DNA of 41,200 bases from CAZOGW01 sp964579415 (lineage in GTDB: Bacteria; Actinomycetota; Acidimicrobiia; Spongiisociales; UBA5794): the NCBI GenBank assembly GCA_964579415.1, contig CAZOGW010000014.1, forward strand, positions 1 to 41,200, in the 5' to 3' direction. Below the pieces are notes generated by a model. The model did not search any database and had not been told where the DNA came from. It was given only the letters and a program-made list of their open reading frames with translations. Positions 1 through 7,137 of this stretch are shown piece by piece (the stretch's first letter is position 1; each line of letters opens with the position of its first letter). A program made the position numbers and the translations under genes.

Positions 1-1212
1 ATGCAGGCCGTCGTGCTCGATTCGGTGGAGCGGTTGGTGGCGGAGCCCACACCGCTGGAGGATTGCCTCGGGCTGGCGCTGGCCGAGACGGTGGTGGCTC
101 CGCACGACCTGCCGCCGTTCGCCAACTCCGGGGTCGACGGGTACGCAGTCCGCATCGCCGATCTGGCCGCCATCCCCGCCTCCCTGGTGGTGGCGGGCGA
201 GGTGGCGGCCGGGTCGTTGCCGGCCCAGCCGGTCACCCCCGGGGTGGCGGTCAAGGTGATGACGGGCGCTCCGCTGCCTGACGGCACCGAGGCGGTGGTG
301 AAGGTGGAGGACACCCGCCGCAGCGACGGGACCGTCGAGATCCTCGCCGGTGTCGAGCCGGGGGCCGCCGTCCGCCCCGCGGGCGGCGATGTCACCGCCG
401 GCACCGCGGTGCTGGCCGAGGGCCGCACCATCGGCGTCGCCGATCTCGGGGTACTCGCCGCCCTCGGCGTCGCTCGGCCATCGGTACGGCGCCGTCCCGT
501 GGTGAGCATCCTGTCCACCGGGGACGAGATCGTCTCCCCGGAGGTTGCCGAGTTGGGCCCGGGCATGGTCCGTGACGCCAACCGGGTCACCCTGGCCGCC
601 CTCTTGCGCCAGGTGGGCGCGCTGGTGCGGGACCACGGCATCGTGCCCGACGACGTCGCCGCCCTCGACGCCGCCCTGGAAGCGACCGAGGGCTCCGACA
701 TGGTGATCTCCAGCGGAGGTGTCTCCATGGGCGACTACGACGTGGTCAAGGAGCGCCTCGCCGCCCGCGGCACCGTCGACTTCCTGGCGGTGGCGATCCA
801 GCCCGCCAAGCCACTCGGGTTCGGCCGGCTCGGTGACGTTCCCTTCTTCGGGCTCCCCGGCAATCCGGTGTCGGTGGTGGTCTCCTTCGAGCAGTTCGTC
901 CGCCCCGCCCTGCTCACCATGATGGGGGCGGCAAACATCTTCCGTCCCCGCATCCCGGGCGTGCTCGACGAGCCGGTGTCCACCGACCCGGCCAAGACCG
1001 TCTTTGTCAGGGCCGTCACCCGGAATCACGACGGTCGGATACACGCCCGATCGGCAGGTGGCCAGGCGTCGAACGTCCTGTCGGCGCTCGCCGCCGCCGA
1101 CGCCTTCGCGGTGGTGGCCCGCGGTGTCGCCGCGCTCGCCGCCGGCGACACCGTCACCCTGGAGATGTTCACCCTGCCGGCCACCCGCACCCGCGCCGAG
1201 GCCGGGCTGTGA
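1..1212 (+). CDS. moeA: Molybdopterin molybdotransferase MoeA / gephyrin-like Glp
   Basis: MoeA inserts molybdate into adenylylated molybdopterin, the last step of molybdenum cofactor synthesis in the cytoplasm. Family motifs run in order through the 403 residues: PPFANSGVDGYAVR near residue 38, MTGAPLPDGTEAVV near 87, STGDEIV near 172, SGGVSMGDYD near 238 and LPGNPVS near 286, followed by the C-terminal beta domain. The gene begins at base 1 of the window; MoeA proteins usually carry about ten more residues before this point, so the true start may lie upstream. Its stop overlaps the moaC start as GTGA. The glpR-like gene three positions downstream raises the possibility that this is Glp, the actinobacterial MoeA paralogue that binds FtsZ and the GlpR receptor. 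Sequence alone does not separate the two roles. Confidence 0.92.
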   Translation: MQAVVLDSVERLVAEPTPLEDCLGLALAETVVAPHDLPPFANSGVDGYAVRIADLAAIPASLVVAGEVAAGSLPAQPVTPGVAVKVMTGAPLPDGTEAVVKVEDTRRSDGTVEILAGVEPGAAVRPAGGDVTAGTAVLAEGRTIGVADLGVLAALGVARPSVRRRPVVSILSTGDEIVSPEVAELGPGMVRDANRVTLAALLRQVGALVRDHGIVPDDVAALDAALEATEGSDMVISSGGVSMGDYDVVKERLAARGTVDFLAVAIQPAKPLGFGRLGDVPFFGLPGNPVSVVVSFEQFVRPALLTMMGAANIFRPRIPGVLDEPVSTDPAKTVFVRAVTRNHDGRIHARSAGGQASNVLSALAAADAFAVVARGVAALAAGDTVTLEMFTLPATRTRAEAGL

Positions 1213-1691
1213 CCGGCCGGCCGCCGGAGCGGCTCACCCACCTCGACGAGCACGGTGCCGCCCGCATCGTCGACGTCGGCGGCAAGCCGGTCACCGCCCG
1301 TGAGGCGGTGGCCGAGGCGCTGGTGACCCTGTCGGACGAGGTGCGCCGCGCCGTCTTCGACGGCAGCCTTCCCAAGGGCGACGCCACCGCGGTGGTGCGC
1401 ATCGCCGCGGTGATGGCGGCGAAACGCACCGGAGACCTCATCCCGCTGTGCCACCCCCTCGGCCTCGACGGCGTGGACGTGGTCGTCGAGCCCACCGGCA
1501 CCGGCGCCCGCATCGAGGTCACCGCCCGGGTCCAGGCTCGCACCGGTGTCGAGATGGAGGCGATGACCGCCGCCGCGGTCGGTGCCCTGGCCCTCTACGA
1601 CATGGTGAAGGGTCTTGACCGCGGTGCGGAGATCGCGGCGGTGCGGCTGCTGCGCAAGAGCGGGGGCCGATCGGGAGAATGGGTGCGATGA
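1209..1691 (+). CDS. moaC: Cyclic pyranopterin monophosphate synthase MoaC
   Basis: MoaC works with MoaA to turn GTP into cyclic pyranopterin monophosphate, the first stage of molybdenum cofactor synthesis. The 160-residue length is typical. The diagnostic segments are present: LIPLCHPL around residues 76-83 and GVEMEAMTAAAVGALALYDM from about residue 114. The GTG start at 1209 overlaps the moeA stop (GTGA), which indicates translational coupling. An N-terminal HLDEHGAARIVDVGGKPVT segment matches the usual opening of the family. No moaA, moaD or moaE is in the window. Confidence 0.96.
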   Translation: MTGRPPERLTHLDEHGAARIVDVGGKPVTAREAVAEALVTLSDEVRRAVFDGSLPKGDATAVVRIAAVMAAKRTGDLIPLCHPLGLDGVDVVVEPTGTGARIEVTARVQARTGVEMEAMTAAAVGALALYDMVKGLDRGAEIAAVRLLRKSGGRSGEWVR

Positions 1692-2170
1692 AGGCGGCGG
1701 TGATCACGGTGTCGGACCGGGCCAGCCGTGGCGAGGCCGACGACCTCTCCGGCCCTGCCGTCGCCGCCCGGCTCGCCGCCCTCGGCTTCGAGGTGACCAC
1801 CATCGACGTCGTACCCGACGGGGTCTCCAGTGTCGTCGGCGCGCTGCGCCGTCACGTCGGCAACGTCGGGCTGGTGGTCACCACCGGCGGCACCGGGTTC
1901 GCCGAAAGGGACCGCACCCCGGAGGCGACCCGCCAGGTCATCGAGCGCGAGGCGCCGGGCCTGGCCGAGGCGATGCGGGCCGCCACCTTCGGGGTGAACC
2001 CCCATGGGATGCTGTCGCGCGGTGTCTGCGGCATCGCCGGGAACACGCTGGTGGTCAACCTTCCCGGCTCCGTGAAGGGGGCTACGGAGTCGCTCGATGT
2101 CATCGCTCCGGCGCTGCGGCACGGCGTCGAGTTGATCTTCCGGCCGGAATCGGACCACAATGAAGGCTGA
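1688..2170 (+). CDS. mog: Molybdopterin adenylyltransferase, MogA/MoaB family
   Basis: This family adenylylates molybdopterin to prepare it for metal insertion by MoeA. The MoCF-biosynthesis fold is recognisable from AAVITVSDRASRG at the N-terminus, TTGGTGFAERDRTPEAT near residue 65 and NTLVVNLPGSVKG near 120. I place the start at the ATG at 1688, which overlaps the moaC stop as ATGA and has gggag about nine bases upstream; the in-frame ATG at 1679 would be too close to that site. It completes the overlapping moeA-moaC-mog run. MogA and MoaB cannot be told apart here, so the symbol is generic. Confidence 0.92.
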   Translation: MKAAVITVSDRASRGEADDLSGPAVAARLAALGFEVTTIDVVPDGVSSVVGALRRHVGNVGLVVTTGGTGFAERDRTPEATRQVIEREAPGLAEAMRAATFGVNPHGMLSRGVCGIAGNTLVVNLPGSVKGATESLDVIAPALRHGVELIFRPESDHNEG

Positions 2171-2190
2171 CCGTGGGGAGGTCGGGGTTC

Positions 2191-2219
2191 TTGGTCCTAA
2201 CAAAGCTGGACCGTAACCT
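2191..2219 (+). promoter_or_regulatory. Promoter ahead of glpR
   Basis: A -35 box TTGGTC (2191-2196) is followed after 17 bases by a -10 box TAACCT (2214-2219), the best-spaced sigma-70-like pair seen in the window. It lies between the mog stop and the glpR ATG at 2247. An AAGGA ribosome site at 2234-2238 would sit in the short leader. The pair suggests that glpR and its downstream gene can be transcribed apart from the cofactor operon. Confidence 0.5.
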
Positions 2220-2246
2220 GACATCCGCGGAGTAAGGAACCCCTGA

Positions 2247-2678
2247 ATGCCAACACTTGCGCTGATCCTCATCGCCGGGATCTGGGCGGCTTTCCTCCTA
2301 CCGTCGCTGCTGGACGGTAGGCGCCACGCCCCCATCTCGACGACCCGAAACTTCGCCCGAACCCAGAGCCTGCTGGCGTCCGTCGCCACCACGGAGGCCC
2401 GCGACGCGCTCCAGCGGCGCCGGGCCGCCGCCCGGCGCAGCCGGATACTCCTCGGTATCGGCCTGTCCGCACTGGTCACACTGGTGCTGGCGATTGTCCA
2501 GGGGAGCACCTCCTGGCTGACGGTCACCATCGTGCTCGACCTGACCTTCGCCGGTTACGTCACGCTGCTGCTCCATATGCGGCAGTCGGCGCCGCGCCGG
2601 GCCGCGGTGGTACCACTGCGGGTGGTGCGCGAGGTCGATCCGCACGAGTCGTCGGTGCGTGTCGTCGCCGGGCTCTGA
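2247..2678 (+). CDS. glpR: GlpR-like membrane protein (gephyrin-like protein receptor / SepX-related)
   Basis: A 143-residue membrane protein. It opens with a transmembrane helix (about residues 3-21, LALILIAGIWAAFLLPSLL), then a basic segment ending ISTTRNFARTQSLLA. A long basic coiled region RRRAAARRSRI leads into a two-helix hairpin (about residues 72-110) and a short cytoplasmic tail. This layout and the IWxxFLxPxLLDxRR...RNFARTQSLL pattern match the actinobacterial GlpR family. In Corynebacterium, GlpR anchors the MoeA-like protein Glp at the septum with FtsZ; the Streptomyces relative is SepX. Position behind a moeA-type gene supports the call. The start has AAGGA eight bases upstream. 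The family match is from memory of the motif pattern, and a divisome role here is inferred. Confidence 0.7.
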   Translation: MPTLALILIAGIWAAFLLPSLLDGRRHAPISTTRNFARTQSLLASVATTEARDALQRRRAAARRSRILLGIGLSALVTLVLAIVQGSTSWLTVTIVLDLTFAGYVTLLLHMRQSAPRRAAVVPLRVVREVDPHESSVRVVAGL

Positions 2679-3330
2679 CACCGACGCCCCGGACCTGACC
2701 GGGGGAGCCGCGCTGGCGGCCGACATCGACCGCGTCGAGAAGGCGGTCCGTACCGAGCTGGACGGCAAGTTCGCCGCCCGCGAGGAGGCCCTCAAGACCT
2801 GTCGGCGCATCATCCAGGGCTCGTCGAAGGCGATCCGTGCCCTGCACCGGGGCGAGTCCGAGGTCGCCGCCGAGCTCATCGCCGAGGTACGCGGGATGAT
2901 CACCGCCATCGAGCCCCGTCTCGCCGAGCACGGTGACATCTACCACGCCGGCTTCTTCCACGACGCGGTGAAGGAGTACGCCGAATCGGAGCTGACCGCG
3001 GCGCTCCTGGGAGGGAAGCGCCTCCCCATGCCCGACGAGCTCGGCGTCGCCGCCGTCAGCTACCTGCACGGCCTTGGCGACGCGGTGGGTGAGATGCGCC
3101 GCCACCTCCTCGACCAACTCCGCGGCGACGACCTCGCCGGCGCCCAGACCACCTTCGCTTCCATGGAGGCGGTTCTCGATCTGTTCACCGGGTTGGACTA
3201 CCCCGACGGGATGACCTCGGGCCTGCGCCGCATCACCGACGTGGCCCGATCGTTGGTGGAGCGCAGCCGGTCCGACCTCACCCTCACCGTGGTCCAGGAC
3301 CGCCTGCGCCGCCACACAGGTCCGGCCTGA
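2659..3330 (+). CDS. Translin-family RNA-binding protein
   Basis: A 223-residue all-helical protein that resembles the archaeal/bacterial translin group (COG2178 type). Recognised segments are KTCRRIIQGSSKAIRALHRG near residues 46-65, GFFHDAVKEYAESEL near 98-112, SYLHGLGDAVGEMRR near 135-149 and LDYPDGMTSGLRRITDVARS near 177-196. Eukaryotic TRAX, the catalytic partner of translin in C3PO, uses an ExxE pair in an EYVE motif plus a conserved aspartate. Here E106 and E109 (EYAE) are kept, and D141 in GLGD is a plausible third ligand. A nuclease function is therefore possible but unproven. The GTG start overlaps glpR by 20 bases, suggesting co-expression. The N-terminal dozen residues are not conserved-looking and the exact start is uncertain. 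Confidence 0.75.
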   Translation: MSSPGSDTDAPDLTGGAALAADIDRVEKAVRTELDGKFAAREEALKTCRRIIQGSSKAIRALHRGESEVAAELIAEVRGMITAIEPRLAEHGDIYHAGFFHDAVKEYAESELTAALLGGKRLPMPDELGVAAVSYLHGLGDAVGEMRRHLLDQLRGDDLAGAQTTFASMEAVLDLFTGLDYPDGMTSGLRRITDVARSLVERSRSDLTLTVVQDRLRRHTGPA

Positions 3331-3331
3331 A

Positions 3332-4005
3332 GTGACCGGCCCCGAGACATGGGACGCCGTCGACGCCTTCATCACCGGTGCCCTGCTCGACCCCGACCCG
3401 GCCCTCGACGCCAACCTCGCCGCCGCCGCCGCCGCCGGGCTCCCCACCATCGCGGTGGCCCCCAACCAGGGCAAGCTGCTCCACCTGCTGGCCAAAGCCT
3501 CTGGAGCCTCCCGCATCCTCGAGGTGGGCACCCTGGGCGGCTACAGCACGACCTGGCTGGCCCGGGCGCTCCCCGAGGGCGGTCGCCTGGTGACCCTGGA
3601 ACTCGATCCGGCCCACGCCGCGGTGGCCCGCGCCAACCTCGACGCCGCTGGTGTCGGTGCCGCCGTCGAGGTGCGCGTCGGCCCCGCCGCCGACACCCTG
3701 CGGGGCATGGTCGCCGCCGGCGAGGGACCCTACGACTTCGTGTTCATCGACGCCGACAAGGAGGGCTACCCGGAGTACTTCGCCCTCGCCGTCGAGCTGT
3801 CCCGCCCCGGGACCGTCATCGTCGCCGACAACGTGGTGCGGGGCGGCGCCGTGGCCGATCCCGGCAGCGACAATCCGCGGGTGCGTGGCGTCCAGCGTAT
3901 GTTCGAGGTCGTCGCCGCCGACCCCAGGGTTACCGCCACCGGGTGCAGACCGTCGGCTCCAAGGGCTATGACGGCCTCCTCGTCGCCTTCGTCGAGCCTG
4001 CCTGA
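3332..4005 (+). pseudogene. SAM-dependent O-methyltransferase, C-terminus frameshifted
   Basis: The N-terminal 200 residues are a class I O-methyltransferase of the catechol/caffeoyl-CoA type: ILEVGTLGGYSTTWLA binds AdoMet, FVFIDADKEGYPEYF carries metal-binding acidic residues, and VADNVVRGGAV follows. After ADPRVTATG the frame breaks. The expected end QTVGSKGYDGLLVAF lies in the next frame and stops at 4003-4005. A single missing G in the GGG run at 3941-3943 would restore one 225-residue protein. Without it, translation would run on through the tRNA-Ala gene to 4291. The rest of the gene looks intact, so a sequencing or assembly error is as likely as real decay. It starts two bases after the translin-family stop. 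Confidence 0.85.
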
Positions 4006-4035
4006 CCACCCATCGGGAAGCCCGGCCGCCGGCGC

Positions 4036-4041
4036 TACAAT
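4036..4041 (+). promoter_or_regulatory. -10 box of tRNA-Ala
   Basis: TACAAT lies 11 bases before the first base of the tRNA. No convincing -35 box is visible 16-18 bases upstream. The same hexamer precedes the tRNA-Gln gene. Confidence 0.45.
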
Positions 4042-4052
4042 GCCCCTTTCCC

Positions 4053-4126
4053 GGGGGTGTAGCTCAGCCCGGCAGAGCGCTTCGTTCGCAACGAAGAAGT
4101 CGTGGGTTCAAATCCCATCACCTCCA
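4053..4126 (+). tRNA. tRNA-Ala (anticodon CGC)
   Basis: Full cloverleaf: acceptor GGGGGTG/CACCTCC, D stem GCTC/GAGC, anticodon stem CTTCG/CGAAG with loop TTCGCAA (anticodon CGC, codon GCG), T stem GTGGG/CCCAT with loop TTCAAAT, and discriminator A. The third acceptor pair is G-T (G3:U70), the identity element of alanine tRNAs. CCA is not encoded; the gene is followed by CAAC. Confidence 0.97.
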
Positions 4127-4232
4127 CAACGGAAGCACCCTGCCTCTCAAGGGGCGCCGGCGATCCTCATTTCGGCCTGCGAGCCATCCCAGCCGGCATT
4201 CGGACGGGGTCTGCTCACCGGTCATCGTTATC

Positions 4233-5031
4233 TTGCGGCGCTTGGTTGGGGGTTCACGGCCGCGGATCGGATCGGGTGGCGTCGACGGTGACGCGACGCG
4301 GGGGAGCAACGTTGCGGCGGTGCTGGCGGTGGTTGCCGGTGTCGGGGCGGTGGCGTTACAAATCGTGTTTCCGTACATCGAGGTCGGTGTCTCGTTGGCC
4401 GCGGTGGGGCTGGCGGCGGTGGGGCTCGGTGTGGTGGGCCGGTTGGCTGCCAGGCGTCGTGTCGCCGGGCGTGGTCGGGGGGCTGCCACGGTGGGCATCT
4501 TGTTCGGTGTGGTGGCGATTGCGGTGAGCGCGGGGTGGGTGCTTGCCGGGATGTGGGGTCTGCTTCACCCGATCGAGCAGGGACGGGGCGTGGCAGAGCT
4601 GATCGACGAGCTGTCCGGCAGGTTCTCCCCGCCGCCGCCCGGGGAGGTCTTCGAGGTGCCGTTCGAGATCATCGTGAGCGTCCCGGGAGTCCCGGAACTC
4701 GAGGGGGACTCGGTCGATGTCCTGCTGTCGCTGACAAGGGACCGACACCGTCCAGAGCGACACGTCGTCGGTGGTGACGTCGGCGGGCGACGAACTGGAG
4801 GATGCCGGGGGTCTGGGCTACTTCGTCAACGACGCGTTGACCTGTGAGGGGTCGGCGCAGCCGGTGTGCCGGGCGTCGTTGGTGGCGGTGTTGGAGGGGG
4901 GCGTCTCCGACGAGGCGACGGCCACGTGGCGGGTCCGCGCCGACGTCAGGGACCCGGACAATACGGGGGGCATCATTCCCGAATGGGCGTTCTTGGAGCT
5001 GACCTCGCAGCAGGCGGTGGATGGGTCGTGA
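4233..5031 (+). pseudogene. Frameshifted DUF4190-like membrane protein of unknown function
   Basis: Two reading frames join into one plausible protein. The first has three hydrophobic segments (around 4311-4545) with a GRGRGAATVGILFGVVAIAV motif like small DUF4190-type membrane proteins. An extracellular-looking stretch ending DSVDVLLSLT follows. Near the GGG at 4738-4740 the sense moves one frame, continuing TDTVQSDTSSVVTSAGDE to the stop at 5029-5031. The second part has two cysteines (LTCEGSAQPVCR), as in a disulfide-bonded exported domain. One extra base in the GGG run explains the break. The start is unclear: TTG at 4233 or GTG at 4320. Function is unknown. This is the second frameshift within 1 kb, which points toward assembly error. 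Confidence 0.55.
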
Positions 5032-5147
5032 GTCGCCGGCCGCGGGTGACCGGGTGATGCCGACCGACGCCGGCCGGTACGGTCCAACCCTGGCGGTGAG
5101 GCCGGGCCGCCAATGCCATGCGGACTCTCAAGGTCCGCATCGGCGCC

Positions 5148-5153
5148 TACGAT
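5148..5153 (+). promoter_or_regulatory. -10 box of the VOC gene
   Basis: TACGAT ends seven bases before the ATG at 5161, and no Shine-Dalgarno sequence is present. The spacing would put the transcript start at or within a few bases of the ATG, so the mRNA may be leaderless. Confidence 0.4.
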
Positions 5154-5160
5154 CCCCGCG

Positions 5161-5517
5161 ATGGCTATCGCACGATTCCCCAGCATCGTCATCGACTGTC
5201 CCGATCCGGACGCCCTCGCCGGCTTCTACGGCGCAATGTTGGACTGGGAGGTCAAGACGTCGCCCGGTTGGGCCGAGGTCCGCGCCGAATACGGGCAGAG
5301 CATCTCGTTCCAGCAGGTAGAGGGCTACACGCCGCCGCGGTGGCCTGCCCAGGAGATGCCCCAGCAGATGCACCTCGACGTGATCGTCGACGACCTCGAC
5401 GCCGGTGAGGTGGCGGTGCTGGAACTCGGTGCAACCAGGCACGAGCACCAGCCGGGCACGACCTTCCGGGTGTTCCTCGACCCGGCGGGACACCCCTTCT
5501 GCCTCTGCGTCAACTGA
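5161..5517 (+). CDS. VOC family protein (glyoxalase-like domain)
   Basis: A 118-residue single-domain protein of the vicinal oxygen chelate superfamily, closest in style to the Glyoxalase_6 group. The N-terminal half begins FPSIVIDCPDPDALAGFYGAML and the C-terminal half contains MHLDVIVDDLDAGEVAVLELGA and ends FRVFLDPAGHPFCLC, the usual end of this fold. Such proteins act as metal-dependent lyases, dioxygenases or resistance proteins; the substrate cannot be inferred. The ATG at 5161 is chosen because homology starts there, although an in-frame ATG at 5113 exists. No operon partner is evident. Confidence 0.8.
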   Translation: MAIARFPSIVIDCPDPDALAGFYGAMLDWEVKTSPGWAEVRAEYGQSISFQQVEGYTPPRWPAQEMPQQMHLDVIVDDLDAGEVAVLELGATRHEHQPGTTFRVFLDPAGHPFCLCVN

Positions 5518-5581
5518 GGCGCCCGGTGCCGGGGTGATGGGACCACTCCGGCCATTACATAAACAGCTCCACGGACACGGG

Positions 5582-5587
5582 TAGCCT
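5582..5587 (+). promoter_or_regulatory. -10 box of the lipoprotein gene
   Basis: TAGCCT ends seven bases before the ATG at 5595. There is no ribosome binding site in between, consistent with a leaderless transcript. Confidence 0.4.
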
Positions 5588-5594
5588 GCCCGCG

Positions 5595-6950
5595 ATGCGA
5601 TCCCGATGGCTGCTCTGCTGCGCCCTGGCACTGGCCGTGACAGCCGCGGCGTGCACCGGCGAGTCCGCTGAGACCACCACAGCGGCACCGAGCACCACCA
5701 GCACCACGACCACGACCATCGGCGTCGAGATCCGCACCCGTGTCGAGCCCACCTTCTCGGTGGGTCAGGGGGTCGACGAGGGCGTCGCCGACGAGTTGCA
5801 GGGGGTCGTCGACGATCTGCGTATCGAGGTCGAGGGGCTGCGGGGGCTGGTGTTCCTCGACCCGCCACAGGTGTCGTTCGCCTCTGAAGAGGGGTTCGCG
5901 GCACGCCACGGCGCCTGGGTGGAATCCCGCCTCGATGCCGACAGCCTCTCCGCCGAGACCCGCCTGCTGCGCCTCCTCGCCCTGCTCGACCCCGCCGAGG
6001 ATCTGCGGGCGACGCTGGTCGACCTCTACGACGATCCGGTGCGGGCCTTCTACGACGGGGAGACCGGCGAGATCGTGGTGGCGGCGGGCGACCCTGACCT
6101 CGACCCGGTCGACCGCGCCGATGTGGTGCGCAGCCTGGTGCTGGCGCTCACCGACCAGTACCACCGCCACACCGAGCGCAGCCGGGAACTGGTCGCCGAA
6201 GGGCGCATCGACGAGGCCACCGCCCTGGAGGCCCTGGCGGTGGCCGATGCCCACTGGTTCCGACTCCTCTACGCCCAGGGGCTCCCCGAGGAGGATCAGG
6301 TGCTCATTGCCGCTGCCGCCCCGGGGGCACCGTCGGTGCCCGGGTTCGTTCGCGAGCAGCTTCGCGTCGGCGGCGAGTTCGGATTCGAACTGGTGACCGA
6401 GCTCATCGACTCCGGTGGCATCGGCGGTCTCGACGCCGCCTACTCGGCGCCGGTGCTCACCACCGAACACGTCCTGTTCCCGGCCCGCTTCCGCGCCGGG
6501 GAGAGGCTGATGGACCTGGAGGCGGCTTCACCCGAGGCTTCCGGCTACGACGTGGTGTCGGCGGGCACATCGGGCGCGGGCACGCTGCGCGGCATGCTGG
6601 TCGACGCGCTCGCCCCGGGGATGCTCACCCAGACAGTCGACGGTTGGGGCGCCGACTGGAGCGTGATCCTCTCCTCCGGCGACGACGTCGCCTGGGTCTA
6701 CCAGTTCCGCGGCGACAGCGTCGACGACGCCCTCGAGGTCACCCAGGGGTTACTCACCCACATCGAGATGGTGATGGGCATGGGCGGGGGGGTGTCCGCC
6801 GGCGGCGGCGTCGAATACGTCGGCTCGGCGCGCTCCGGAGACGACTTCGTCCACATCGACCGGGAGGATGACGGCCTCCTCCTGGTGGTCGCCACCGACC
6901 CCACCGTGGGTCGCGCCCTGGCACAGGCCACCCCGGTGCCGGGCAGGTAG
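5595..6950 (+). CDS. Secreted lipoprotein resembling an inactive zinc metalloprotease
   Basis: A 451-residue protein. A signal peptide ends in lipobox AAAC with the lipidated cysteine at C20. A Thr/Ser-rich linker (about residues 27-46) follows, then a mostly helical soluble domain that would sit outside the membrane. The stretch FYDGETGEIVVAAGD...DRADVVRSLVLALTDQYH resembles actinobacterial exported proteases whose equivalent reads HELTHALTDQ. Here the HExxH residues are replaced by R179, S180 and L183, so zinc binding is not expected. The C-terminal half (AYSAPVLTTEHVLFPARFRAGE onward) also follows that group. Function is unknown; a non-catalytic binding role is one possibility. No partner gene is apparent, and it ends about 190 bases before the ABC transporter operon. 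Confidence 0.65.
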   Translation: MRSRWLLCCALALAVTAAACTGESAETTTAAPSTTSTTTTTIGVEIRTRVEPTFSVGQGVDEGVADELQGVVDDLRIEVEGLRGLVFLDPPQVSFASEEGFAARHGAWVESRLDADSLSAETRLLRLLALLDPAEDLRATLVDLYDDPVRAFYDGETGEIVVAAGDPDLDPVDRADVVRSLVLALTDQYHRHTERSRELVAEGRIDEATALEALAVADAHWFRLLYAQGLPEEDQVLIAAAAPGAPSVPGFVREQLRVGGEFGFELVTELIDSGGIGGLDAAYSAPVLTTEHVLFPARFRAGERLMDLEAASPEASGYDVVSAGTSGAGTLRGMLVDALAPGMLTQTVDGWGADWSVILSSGDDVAWVYQFRGDSVDDALEVTQGLLTHIEMVMGMGGGVSAGGGVEYVGSARSGDDFVHIDREDDGLLLVVATDPTVGRALAQATPVPGR

Positions 6951-7052
6951 CCGGCGATCCGGGCCGGTGGGGCCCGGCCGCCGCGGGTCGGTCTGTCCGG
7001 GGGATACCGGAGGCGACCTCAGGGTCATCAGGGAGGCCGCCGGGACATACCT

Positions 7053-7084
7053 CATGGTCCGGCATGCGAAGTGGTCGCACCATG
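7053..7084 (+). promoter_or_regulatory. Inverted repeat ahead of the ABC transporter operon
   Basis: Two arms, CATGGTCCGGC (7053-7063) and GTCGCACCATG (7074-7084), form an imperfect dyad with 9 of 11 positions matching and a 10-base spacer. It lies 53 bases before the ATPase ATG and overlaps TACCTC (7048-7053), a possible -10 box. The size suits a dimeric repressor site. No regulator gene is adjacent. The rest of 6951-7137 shows nothing else recognisable. Confidence 0.3.
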
Positions 7085-7137
7085 GCCGAGTCGCGCCAAC
7101 CGGGCGCGCCCATCGCCATGAGAGAGGGATCCACCCG

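Noticed and set aside
1..60. Molybdenum-cofactor riboswitch ahead of moeA
   Set aside because: The window begins at the moeA coding sequence, so no upstream leader can be examined.
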